DNA from: Closterium sp. Naga37s-1
Lineage: Eukaryota > Streptophyta > Zygnematophyceae > Desmidiales > Closteriaceae
Reading direction: 5' to 3'
Assembly (NCBI GenBank): GCA_947471745.1
Contig: CANJKZ010000396.1
Coordinates: 170,001 to 234,000, forward strand
DNA length: 64,000 nt
The position numbers were made by a program, and so were the translations under genes. Position 1 is the stretch's first letter, and the number at the start of each line of letters is the position of its first letter. The notes beneath the pieces are model-generated. The model saw only the letters and a program-made list of their open reading frames with translations, made no database searches and was not told the DNA's origin. Below, piece after piece: positions 32,084 to 41,615 of this stretch.

Positions 32084-35000
32084 ATGGCGGGTCGCTCGCC
32101 GCTAGGCACGGCGGGTTTGCGGCCGGACGACATGATGATCGCCGCGGGCGACGCGGAGATCGTACGGGAGACGTACAAACGGCTGCAGCCGCATCTCAGT
32201 CACCATGCATTGATCATGTTCCTCACGTACGTACCCGCTATAGGACGCTTCGTTTGCACGCATTAGGACGACATGATGATCGCCGCGAGCGACGCGGAGA
32301 TCGTGCGGGAGACGTTCAAACGGCTACAACCGCACCTCAGCCACCACGCGAAGATCATGCTCCTCACGTATGTACCCGCTCCGCTATAAGACGGTTCGTT
32401 TGCACGGATTAGGAGGTGGAGAACGTGTGGGAAACATTCAAACGGCTACAACCGCACCTCAGCCACCACGCGATAATCATGTTCCTAACGTACGTACCCG
32501 CACACAGTAGCACGCGGAGATTGTGCGGGAGACGTTCGAACGGCTGCAGTCGCACCTCAGCCACCACGCATTGATCATGCTTCTCGCGTACGTACTCGCT
32601 CCGCTATAAGATGGTTCGTTTGCACGGATTAGGAGGTGGAGATTGTGCGGGAGACGTTCAAACCGCTGCTGCCGCGCCTCAGTCGCCACGTGCTCGTCAT
32701 GTTCCTAACGTACGTACCTGCTCACACTAGCACGCGGAGATCGTGCAGCAGACCTTGAAACGGCTGCAGCCACACCTTACTAGCCACCACGCATCGACCA
32801 TGTTCCTCACGTACGTACCCGCTATAGGACGCCTCGTTTGCACGCATCAGGACGCCGTGGTGATGGCCGCGAGCGACGCGGAGATCGCTCGCAAGGGACT
32901 CTTCATATGAGGAGTCTCGTCATATCCGCCTCAATGCTCGTATCCTTTCCTCTCATTCTTCCCCTCGCATTCGCGTGTGTGTTCATGCCCTTGCCAGCAG
33001 CATATTCGACGTGTCGGAGGAAGCAAGGGATCTCATCTGCTTCGTGCCCCACCGCCCATACATCTCATCAGGTCTCTCATCCTCACAGCCCTCCAGCATA
33101 TTCGACGTGTTGGGGGAGACGAGGGACTGCGTCTGTTCAGTATCGCACTGCTCATGTGCTATCACGTGCTTTCTGTGCGCTGCACTCATTCCCTCCCCGC
33201 CAGCATGTTCGACGAGTCAGAGGAAATGAGGGATCTCGTCTTCTGGTCCGTGCATGACTGCTCATGCATGCAGCTAGTCATGTGGCTCTCCTCTCCCCCC
33301 CGGCCAGCATATTAGACGTGTCGGAGGAGATGAGAGAAATTTCTTCTGGTCAGAAGGATAATTTTGCGCGATTTCGCAGTGCTCGCCCGAGGGCACTTGT
33401 ATGATGTACCCCTTTCATTCCCTCTCCGCGTATGATGTTCCTCCAGCGTATTCGACATGTCGGCGGAAATGAGGAAGCTCTTCTAATTTGTGCCTCACTG
33501 CTCGTGCAACTCTCGCCGTGTTCTTCTCACTTGTTTATCTTCGTGCACTCCCCTCCTCTCCTCCTCGCCAGCACATTCGACGTGCCCGAGGAAATGAGGG
33601 ATCTCTTCTGGTTTGTGCCTCGCTGCTCATACATGCATCTCTTGCCATGCTTCTCTCATCCCCTCCGCTCCTCCCCGCCAGCATATTCGACGTGCCCGAG
33701 GAGATGAGGGATCTCTTCTGGTTCGTGCTGCACTGCTCATGTGCTTCTCACATGCTTTTTGTGCACTGCTCATGTGCTTCTCATCTCACATGCTTTTTGT
33801 GCACTGCACTCCCCTCCTCCCCGCCAGCATATTCGATGTGTCAGTCAGAGGAGAGGAGGGACCTCTTCACATCTTGCCTCACTGCTCCTTCCTCTCATTC
33901 CTTCCCGTGCCTTCTTGTGTCCGACCAAGGTTCAAAAATACGACCGTATTTTTGAAAATTTACCGTAAATTACGGTATCGTAATTTACGGTCGTAAATTA
34001 CGATAAAAAACGGTTTGACGTTGCAAAATTAGGTTGGTTCAAAAATACGGTCGTAAATTACGACCGAAAGTTTGAAACCGAGTTTGTGTATAGCGAATTT
34101 CAACATTTCCCAACCGTCAACCTGTTCGTGAGAATTTTTGTGGCCCCAAACCCACTCGAGAGTGTTTTTTTCCCGAGTCGTGAGTGTCAGCAAAATCTCG
34201 AGGCGCGACATTGTGCATTTTGGTGACAGTTTAAAGCTGCAGTATACATTTGAAAGGTTGGGTTAAAAAACTTTTGAAATTTGAAAAGTTGCCCGAAAGC
34301 TGTGAGGCACACAATAAAAACCATAAACCCAGCTGACAAATGTATACTGCAGCTTTAACAGGTTTGTTGCCCATTCGCACACTCGTTTGTGTATTTCGCC
34401 GAATCGCAAATGTACAAATTTGTGCGACGCGGCAAATTGTACATTTGGCGAACGGATAACACAAGTCTACCCGTTTCGCCAAGTCGGTGGGTCGTTTCGC
34501 GGCCTGTTCGTTTTTTTCGCCCGCATGCGCTACTCAACTCAATTTCGACACTGCAAAACCATTCCAACCAATAGCGTTCGTCCAATCTTCATCCCTTCCA
34601 TCTCATCCCTTTTGCATATTCCATTCGCCAACGCAACACCACCAAGTTAAACCAGGGCAAAAACCACCATTCTGTAGTGTAGTATGTTGTCGCCTTCCTT
34701 GTCATCGTTGTTAGCTTTCTAGGAATTTCTGGAAAAAAAAATTCCGCAAAAAATGTCCATTTAAAAAACGACCATATTTTTGCCAAAACCACCGTAAATT
34801 ACGACCGTAATTTACGAGCCGTAATTTACGTTTACCGTATTTTTGAACCTTGTGTCCGACACGTCGATCACCTCCTTGCCAGCATGATCGACGTGTCGGA
34901 GGAGATGAGGGACCTCTCCTGGGTCGTGCCTCACTGCTCATGTACCCCTGCTGCTGCTCATCCCCTGCTGCTGCTCATCCCTCCTCATCTGTTTGTTCCT

Positions 35001-36555
35001 GCTCGCCTCCCCTCCTCCCGCCAGCATATTTGACGTGTCAGAGGAGATGAGGGATCTCTTCTGGTTCGTGCGTGACATGGACGAGCCGGCTCCCACCAAC
35101 CCCGTGCTGCAGAGACACGCCAACACCGCATTCAAGCTGGTCAGTGTGGACAACAGGGTGTGTTTTGGTGGTTGGGTTGTGGGAACAGGTGATTGGGGAC
35201 GAAAGGGGAGAGGAAAGGGGGACCTCCCCTGGTTCATTGGGACATGGACGAACCAGCGCCCACCAACCCCGTGCTGCAGAGACATGCCAACACCGCTGTC
35301 AAGCTGGTGAATGGGTGGAGAAGAGAAGAAGCGAGGCGGAGAGGAAAAGGGGGGAAGACGGAAACGAGGGTGAGGAAGTGGGGCTCTTCCGACGTTTCTT
35401 GGATATGGACGAGCCAGTGCTCGGCATACCTCTGGAAATGTCGGTTCTGGGATATAGGATCCAGGCCTCATGCTGCCAGTTGAATAACATGCCCCCATGC
35501 CATGACATTGACATGCCATTCCCTGCCATGCCTGCTTGCCACCATGCTGTGACACCTTGCCTTTGATCATCCCACTCCACTCTGCCCGTACATATGCCGG
35601 TAACCCATCCCGCCACGTCAGATCTGTGACTCGTGCTGCCAGCTGGACGACAGATCAGCGGTGGCCGGCATGCTGCCAGCGATGCAGGCTCTGGGCGGCA
35701 GACACATCAAGTACAACGTCAGGCGTCCACATATGGCGGTACGGTATGACGTGATGTGATGTGATATATATTTGTGACGCCCACATAGGGGCATGGTGCA
35801 TAGAGCATGCGGCATGGGGCATGGGGCATGGGGCAATGGGGCATGGGACATGGAGCATGGGGCAATGGAGCATGGGGCATGGGGCATGGGGCAATGGGGC
35901 ATGGGGCATGGGGCAATGGGGCATGGGGCATGGGGCAATGGGGCATGGGGCATGGGGCAATGGGGCATGGGGCAATGGGGCATGGGGCAATGGGGCATGG
36001 GACACCACGGTCCGACCGTCTTTCCTCTCGCTTGCCCTGACTCCGCCGACCTTTTCAGGTGTTCCGGATGGCCTTTCTCAAGATATTGAGCAACGCTCTG
36101 GTTCAGGGTGGGCGGACGAGGTGGAGGGAGCATGGAACAGCTGTCACTGATCATCTACTCCCCCTTCTGTTTTCAATCTATTTTCAATCTGAGCATGGCC
36201 TTTCCCCACTTTTCCAGCTCTTACCGACCACCTCGATCCCTGCCTGCCTCTCCCCGCCCACTCCCTCATGTGTTTTTGATGGCATTCCTTACAACATTGG
36301 GCAAAGATTTGCGCTCAGGGTGGCCGGAGGAGGTGCAGGGAGCATGGGGCAGCTCACGCCAACACAACACACCAACCGTATTATTTGTGTGATTTTCTAT
36401 CCTCGCCGTCCCACACTCAGGTGTTTCGGATGGCGTTTCTCAAAACAGTCGGCAAGGCTTTGGGTTCGGGGTGGACAGAGGAGGTGGAGGGAGCATGGAG
36501 CAGGGCGTATGGGAAGGTGGAGGAGATGGTTGCGGCAGGGCTGGGGGGAAGATGA
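32084..36555 (+). CDS. Plant hemoglobin (phytoglobin)
   Basis: Four exons read in frame: 32084-32226, 35025-35139, 35622-35738 and 36421-36555 (510 nt, 169 aa), with GT-AG introns. Exon 1 has the A/B-helix region (EIVRETYKRLQPHL). Exon 2 has IFDVSEEMRDLFWFVRDMDE, whose LFWF Phe suits position CD1, and LQRHAN with distal His79. Exon 3 has LGGRHIKYNV with proximal His114. Exon 4 has VFRMAFLKTVGKAL and ends EEMVAAGLGGR. The 35-residue His spacing equals that of class 1 plant hemoglobins such as rice (73/108). Three introns in helices B, E and G are the hallmark of plant globins. Likely role: heme-based nitric oxide and oxygen chemistry in the cytosol. Extra copies crowd every intron, and one hAT-like element sits in intron 1. 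All exons used are intact. Confidence 0.9.
32269..32900 (+). pseudogene. Five to six extra copies of hemoglobin exon 1 end
   Basis: Units near 32269-32366, 32413-32490, 32515-32588, 32636-32711 and 32735-32812 repeat the codons for EIVRETFKRLQPHLSHHA and the donor AC|GTACGT. A last remnant lies near 32851-32890. They differ by scattered substitutions, so they are older than the PIG-K 78-bp units. Spacing is about 100-140 bp. Confidence 0.85.
33000..34925 (+). pseudogene. Nine extra copies of hemoglobin exon 2 start
   Basis: Each has a CCAG acceptor followed by codons like IFDVSEEMRDLFWFV. They start near 33000, 33103, 33205, 33306, 33438, 33572, 33683, 33827 and 34884; the tenth, at 35025, continues into the complete exon. 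Some are broken: the 33306 copy has a TAG in place of the Phe codon and the 33827 copy has an insertion. Copies eight and nine are separated by the hAT-like element. Confidence 0.87.
33926..34852. mobile_element. Non-autonomous hAT-like element (927 bp)
   Basis: Terminal inverted repeats begin CAAGGTTCAAAAATACG and are flanked by the 8-bp direct repeat TGTCCGAC (33918-33925 and 34853-34860). An 8-bp duplication with a CA-starting end is typical of hAT elements. Subterminal regions are full of CGTAAATTACG words in both orientations. An inner inverted repeat (AAAGCTGCAGTATACATTTG near 34232 and its complement near 34338) flanks the middle. No transposase ORF. It inserted into the array of hemoglobin exon 2 copies. 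Confidence 0.87.
35242..35480 (+). pseudogene. Extra copies of hemoglobin exon 2 end and exon 3 start
   Basis: 35242-35308 repeats DMDEPAPTNPVLQRHANT with a GT donor. 35403-35425 repeats MDEPV. 35452-35490 resembles the exon 3 start (SCCQL) with decay. All lie in the intron between exons 2 and 3. Confidence 0.8.
35800..36003. repeat. GGGGCATGGGGCAAT repeat in hemoglobin intron 3
   Basis: Tandem 7- and 15-bp words (GGGGCAT and GGGGCAATGGGGCAT), about 200 bp. ORFs of 75-180 codons on both strands are artefacts. Confidence 0.92.
36059..36350 (+). pseudogene. Two broken copies of hemoglobin exon 4
   Basis: The copy at 36059 keeps the CAG acceptor and VFRMAFLKILSNAL but then loses one base, shifting the frame. 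The copy near 36267 has lost the acceptor AG (CATG instead of CAGG) but otherwise reads VFLMAFLTTLGKDL with RSGWPEEVQGAW. Only the third, at 36421, is intact. Confidence 0.85.
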
Positions 36556-36639
36556 AGGGGAACGTGGGAATAGCTGGTAATAACTGGGGGAAACTCGTTG
36601 TGAGGGAGGCGGGAGGGGGGCAGGAGGTAGGGGGGTGGG

Positions 36640-37060
36640 GAAGTGGAGGTAGAGCGAGCATGGAGCAGGGCGTATGGTCAGATGGAGGGTGTGGTTGTGG
36701 CTGGGGTAGTGGGGAAATGAGGGAGGGTGGGATAATCGGGGGAAGCTGGTGGAAAGGGGAGGGGGGAAGGAGGAAGCGAGGAGATTGGTGCATATGGAAG
36801 GTGGAGGAGATGGGGTGTGGTGGGGCCAGTGGGGACATGGGGAATGGCGGGGCCAGTGGGGAGATGACTTTTGAGGTGCCTCAAAAGGAATGGGGGAGAT
36901 TGGTGGATATGGAAAGGTGGAGGAGATGGGGTATGGGGGGGCAGTGGGGAGATGGGAAAGTCTGAAGGCTGTTGTGTTTTTTTAGGCGCCTCAAAAGGCT
37001 GATGCGGGAAATGTAAAAGGCGAGTGGAGGGGTGACTGGTGCACATGGGAGAGCAGAGAC
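36640..37060 (+). pseudogene. 3' fragments of hemoglobin exon 4
   Basis: After the stop codon, pieces of the exon end recur: AGCATGGAGCAGGGCGTATGG near 36655, and TATGGAAGGTGGAGGAGATGG near 36794 and 36908 (with AAAGG). They trail off by about 37060. Confidence 0.7.
36869..36996. repeat. Two CpG-centred palindromes (cluster 2)
   Basis: 36869-36886 (centre GTGC, perfect TTTTGAG/CTCAAAA arms) and 36979-36996 (centre GCGC, left arm TTTTTAG). They lie among the 3' fragments of hemoglobin exon 4. Confidence 0.82.
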
Positions 37061-38258
37061 GAATATGACGGATTTGGCAGGGTTTTCAAGGGATAAAAAA
37101 ATGCTGGAGATGCTTATGTTGGGGATGAGGGGAGATGTGTACGATAATGGATGGGGAAATGTGGGGGAGTGGAGATGAAGGGAGCATGGAGCGGGGTGTG
37201 AGGGAGTCAGTACAGGAGATGGTTACAGAGGCGATGAGAAGGAGAAGATTGCGTATTGGAGCGCGTGGATAGGGAGCTGCAGAGAAGTTTCCTGGATGCA
37301 TTTTCTGCTTGGTCGTCATTGCCAAGGACCCCCCAACCGGTTTGGCGATCAATTCTAAAGAGTTGTAGAGTAGAAGGTTCTTATAAGGACGGGCAGAGTT
37401 ACAATCAATCGAGAGAGCTATAGCTTCTACCAAAATTACCTTCACTGTGTAGTGTGACATGACAAGTATCAACGTAAGAATTCTAGCTGGACGAAAACAT
37501 AAATACACTGCTTATTGGACTAGTGGAGGCGCATCCCAGATCCTTGAAACGCGACCTAGATTTTGAGTAAGGAAACCAAGCAGAGGAGGTTCGGTGCCAA
37601 AGCTTCTGGCCAAGCCTCAGAGACGAAGCTTTCGGGGTTAAATGTGAAAGGGAGATTCAGTACGGTACGTGGATATAAAACGGTAGTGAGTGAGATTCAA
37701 AAGCAGGTGCAGTCAACCCTTGGTATTGACTGGCTTCCCGGAGTTTGTCGCTCATTTCCCCTCGGCTTTCGCCACCTCTCGCCGTATCGCAGCGCGGTTA
37801 CAAACTTACTAGCGGGTAGTCCCTGAAAATGCATTCGGGCAGTCGCTAAAATAACTCGCCTACTTCAAACACAGCAAGCGGCCAAGCCGCGGCAAGAACG
37901 CGCTCCAGAAATTCGAATGCGGGCAGCCAAGCGACCATTGCGGGAACAAAACACAGTCTCAGGCTCGGCAGCGACATGAGAGAATCCCGCGACATTCTCC
38001 CTACCGAGCCTGGACTCTCTCCCCCAAACCAAGCCACTGGGGCCCTTCTCCCTCGCCCTCCCAATCTCCCGCCATCCCGTCACCTCTCGCCATCTCTCTG
38101 ACTCAGCGCTGCCGAACAAGGTCTCGTCTACTTCGCCTACAAATCCGCAGCCAAAAAACCATTTCTATCGTCTCAAGTTAGCTTCTGCATTCTGCACTCC
38201 ATCGCCTCTAGCCTTCGGATAAGCTTCACGTTTGCTCACGTTCTGAAGAGTCACCACG
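37061..38258. other. No gene recognised
   Basis: Short ORFs only (for example an 87-codon one at 37563-37826 with no recognisable domain). The end of this stretch is the presumed 5' region of the next gene. Confidence 0.45.
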
Positions 38259-39326
38259 ATGGCCTTAGAGCCTGACTACCCCTCGTACTTCAGTGCGCTT
38301 AGTTTTTGGAAGAATCTTAGTTGCAATACCAATTCGACGCAACCCTTGCTGCAGCCTCGGAGCTCTTCCAGCAGCACGATCAAGCTCCGCCAGGCCGACA
38401 GCTTCGGGCTGGCGCCCTGCGGCAGCGAAGCCGGCGACGCGATGCTCTCCTACGCTGACGCCAGCAACGAAAGCGTCGACGACGCCAGACGCGACGAAGC
38501 CTGTCTTATCGACGCTGCAGCATCGCTGCTAGGAATGACGAATCAAGAAGTGCAAGGTTCAGCGACATCGGATCCGACGACGACCGATCTGACATCTTCA
38601 GGTTCGTCGATGCTGGATTGGCCAACTTCGGATCCAATGGCGTCTGTACCGGCGGCTGTGACGTCGCCGACGGAACGGGTGGCATCGGAATCGATAATTT
38701 CGGAATCGTCGGAAGCGGTGATGTCGGAACGGGTGGCGTCGGAACCGTTAACTTCGGAAGTGGCAGCGTCGGAAGCGGTGACGTCGGAATCGATGTCTTC
38801 AGAATCGATCACTTCGGAAACGGCGGAGGCGTCGGAAGCGGTGGGGTCGAAACCGCAGGCGTCGGAACTGGTGGCGTCGGAAGCGGAGGCGTCGGTAGCG
38901 GAGGCGTGGGAAGCGGAGGCGTCGGTAGCGGGGGCGTCTGAAGTGGCAACTCCGAAACCAGCGGTGACATTGCAACCAGCAACATCGTTGTCGCCGGTTG
39001 AAGGTTCACTGACGGCGGCATCTGGGTTGGCCAAGGCAGCGACAAACTCGGTACTTACCTCATTCGTGCCGTCTCGCATCCCCAAACCAAGCGGTCAGAG
39101 AACGTTGTTCGTGAAAAGCCGCGCGGCGGAGGGTTCGACGCTGATTCCGCGGCCCGCAGGAGCCACTGCAGCAGAACGGCAGGTGCGCGGACGAAGGAGC
39201 TCCAAAGACACGAAGCAGCACGAGGGGAGGAGCGATGCGATTCCCGCGGCTTCTAAGCAGCTTCGTACTGGATCATCGTCCGCGCTAGTGCGGTCTGCAA
39301 GCTCCCGGCGTCCATGGCGGCCGTGA
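38259..39326 (+). CDS. Unknown Ser/Ala/Glu-rich protein, 355 aa
   Basis: Single-exon ORF. Residues 1-95 are mixed (MALEPDYPSYFSALSFWKNL), with Ser runs. Residues about 125-230 consist of short imperfect repeats such as ASEAVTSES and ASEAEAS, encoded by GGCGTCGGAAGCG-like DNA. The basic C-terminal third contains FVPSRIPKPSGQRTLFVKSR. No signal peptide, membrane segment or known domain. The length, the non-repetitive ends and the complete frame favour a real gene, but part of the openness comes from the repeat. I do not recognise a family; likely an intrinsically disordered protein. Confidence 0.55.
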   Translation: MALEPDYPSYFSALSFWKNLSCNTNSTQPLLQPRSSSSSTIKLRQADSFGLAPCGSEAGDAMLSYADASNESVDDARRDEACLIDAAASLLGMTNQEVQGSATSDPTTTDLTSSGSSMLDWPTSDPMASVPAAVTSPTERVASESIISESSEAVMSERVASEPLTSEVAASEAVTSESMSSESITSETAEASEAVGSKPQASELVASEAEASVAEAWEAEASVAGASEVATPKPAVTLQPATSLSPVEGSLTAASGLAKAATNSVLTSFVPSRIPKPSGQRTLFVKSRAAEGSTLIPRPAGATAAERQVRGRRSSKDTKQHEGRSDAIPAASKQLRTGSSSALVRSASSRRPWRP

Positions 39327-39659
39327 ACACTGATGTGACTCGCTGGTGACTCAGCAGGTCGGACATATCAACCTCTAACCTTCTCATGTACCAAGACTGG
39401 ACCCGTCGTTTAAGAAGCAGCAGAGTCAGGACTACGACTCCAGCGGGATGAAGATGTGGGGAGCACAGAAGCAGAGCCAGAAGCAGATCGCATCAGTGGG
39501 GTGGTGGTTGGGAGGTTGGGGAAGTGGGATGAAGGTGGGACCCTTTTTTGCACCCTGCTCGTCAGGGTGTTCAGGAGATTGGGTTGGCGAAACTGGGGTG
39601 GGCTGGAAAGATCGTCATCTGCTGTCATGTGGCTGTGCCTTGGGTTCCCTCATAGGTTG

Positions 39660-40075
39660 TCTCTCGTCCAGTGCGCTCCCAGAGGGATGGCTCTGGTCCG
39701 GTGCGCTCCCTAAGGGATGGCTCTGGTCCGGTGCGCTCCCTAAGGGATGGCTCTGGTCCGGAGCGCTCCCAAAGGGATGGCTCTGGTCCGGTGCGCTCCC
39801 GAAGGGATGGCTCTGGTCCGGTGCGCTCCCAAAAGGATGGCTCTGGTCTGGTGCGCTCCTAAAGGGATGGCTCTGGTCCGGTGCGCTCCCAAAGGGATGG
39901 CTCTGGTCCAGTGCGCTCCCAGAGGGATGGCTCTGGTCCGGTGCGCTCCCAAAGGGATGGCTCTGGTCCGGTGCGCTCCCAGAGGGATGGCTCTGGTCCG
40001 GTGCGCTCCCAGAGGGATGGCTCTGGTCCGGTGCACTCCCAAAGGGGTTGCTCTGGTCCGGCGTGCTTCCAACGG
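39660..40075. repeat. 30-bp minisatellite, about 13 copies
   Basis: Unit GTGCGCTCCC-AAAGGGATGG-CTCTGGTCCG, with AGAGGG and GAAGGG variants. Open in several frames on both strands because 30 is divisible by 3. It starts about 330 bp after the stop of the 355-aa gene and may be in its 3' UTR. Confidence 0.95.
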
Positions 40076-40868
40076 CTGGCGCAAGTGTGGTGTTATCTTT
40101 AACCATGCCAATTAGTCACTTGCTGTTGCTCACCTTGTGTTAGGTTCATGATTATACTGAAATAGTTGTGTAGTTGCATGTATTTGGTCTCTTACAATAT
40201 TTGTGGCTGATTAAGGGTGTTTTTTCAGAAAGGGAAGATTAAAGCCAGCAGCTAAAATAGTGACCCCCCCCTTCTAGTTGGGTCCACTTGAATTCTTAAC
40301 GGAAGTTTGGGTGGTGTTATGTTCTTTTTTTTTTTGTCAAACTAGTTTGATACTCGTGTGAGTCTTCGCATATTTTATCCAACAAAAGGCGTCACAAGCA
40401 TGTGCACTGCAAATGTGTTGCAAGTTTGCGACACGCAAGTCTCATTCACATGCAGTGCAGTGCCAATTTCAGAAATGTGCAATTCACGCACAGCAAAACG
40501 CCTTAGCAAAAAACCTGTATGGCGGCAAAAACAGCATCGAGGAACAAAAAGAACGGAAAAAACAGAGAGTTAGCAGGGTGACCAGAGAAGAACGCGACAG
40601 GGCGACGGAAACGGGGCGTGAGGAGAGATATAAGTGTGCACAAATCGCAACGGGGCGTGAGGATAGATATAAGTGTGCAAAATTCACGGAAAGAGGTAGG
40701 GTGATGGGAGGGCAGGGAAGAAGGGCGTGAAGAGCACGACGACTACATCTAGCAGTAACGGGAAGGGAGGGGAGAGAGAGAGGTCGACGGGAAGGGAGGG
40801 GAGAGAGCGATGGAAACCATCGCTGGACAACGGTCGTGCGGGTGCAGCATGTAGAAATGCGACGGCGT
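40076..40868. other. No gene seen
   Basis: Unassigned DNA interrupted by the copia 3 insertion; it continues at 54839. Confidence 0.45.
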
Positions 40869-40873
40869 GCTGT

Positions 40874-41005
40874 TGTCAAACATATACCTATGTTATAGTT
40901 TTGGGTAGGCTGTAGTGGGGTAGATAATGTGGGGTAAAACCCCTTAGGTTTCCTTCTTGTACCAAACCTCTCGATAGTCAATCCATTCCTGTCTAGTTTC
41001 TGTGT
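40874..41005 (+). repeat. 5' LTR of copia 3
   Basis: 132 bp; partner is 54702-54833. Differences include AAAACCCC against ACAACTCC and the last bases CTGTGT against TTGTGA. Confidence 0.9.
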
Positions 41006-41249
41006 TGGTATCTAGAGCAGTAGGTCTTTAGGACCTAAGATTAGGGCCCACCTGTTACCGCGTTACCTCACCTACGACCTTGCCTGCCTGCCTGCCTTGC
41101 CAGCTGTCTGCGCGCGCCTCGGCTGCACGCGCGCATACCCTTTTTTTTTGCGTGCGCCACTTAAGCAGCCCGCGCAGCCCGCTTAGGCCCCGCGCGCCGC
41201 TGTAGGAGCTCGTGTGCGGCCCACTGCTGCCCTGTGAGCCGCCTTAGGA

Positions 41250-41384
41250 TGTTAAAGCTTAGGCAAGGGTGGTATTGGAATATCAAGAGTTTGGTACAAA
41301 AGGAAAAGCCTAAGGGGTTGTACCCAACAGTGAGTACCCCACTAAAGCCTACCTAAACTACAACATATAAACATATGTTTGACA
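41250..41384 (-). repeat. 3' LTR of copia 2
   Basis: 135 bp, ending on plus at TTTGACA; partner is 48373-48507. Confidence 0.93.
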
Positions 41385-41615
41385 CACCCCCATAGGCAAA
41401 TTGGGGGAGAACAGCGGGTCACAAGACCAGGCAGGAAGTGCAAAGCAAGCTCAGGGTGGATCACAACGTCACCACACAGTCTGAGCTGAGCACAAGCAAA
41501 AGGCCACAAGGCCAGTTCACATGCAGAGATATATATGTAACAAAAACAGCACAATGATATCTACCTACAAGAGCAAGCATGCATGTATACATATAGATCA
41601 CAGTACAAACAAAGC

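Noticed and set aside
35618-36154. His/Pro/Cys-rich minus ORFs
   Set aside because: Shadows of the GGGGCAT repeat in hemoglobin intron 3.
37563-37826. 87-codon ORF as a gene
   Set aside because: No domain, no splice support, and length expected by chance.
38543-39085. Minus-strand Asp/Ala/Ser ORF over the 355-aa gene
   Set aside because: The repeat keeps both strands open; the plus ORF has a longer frame with non-repetitive ends.
39448-40143. 231-codon ORF with a repeated SGALPKGWLW motif
   Set aside because: The 30-bp minisatellite is open in several frames on both strands; no evidence favours one frame.
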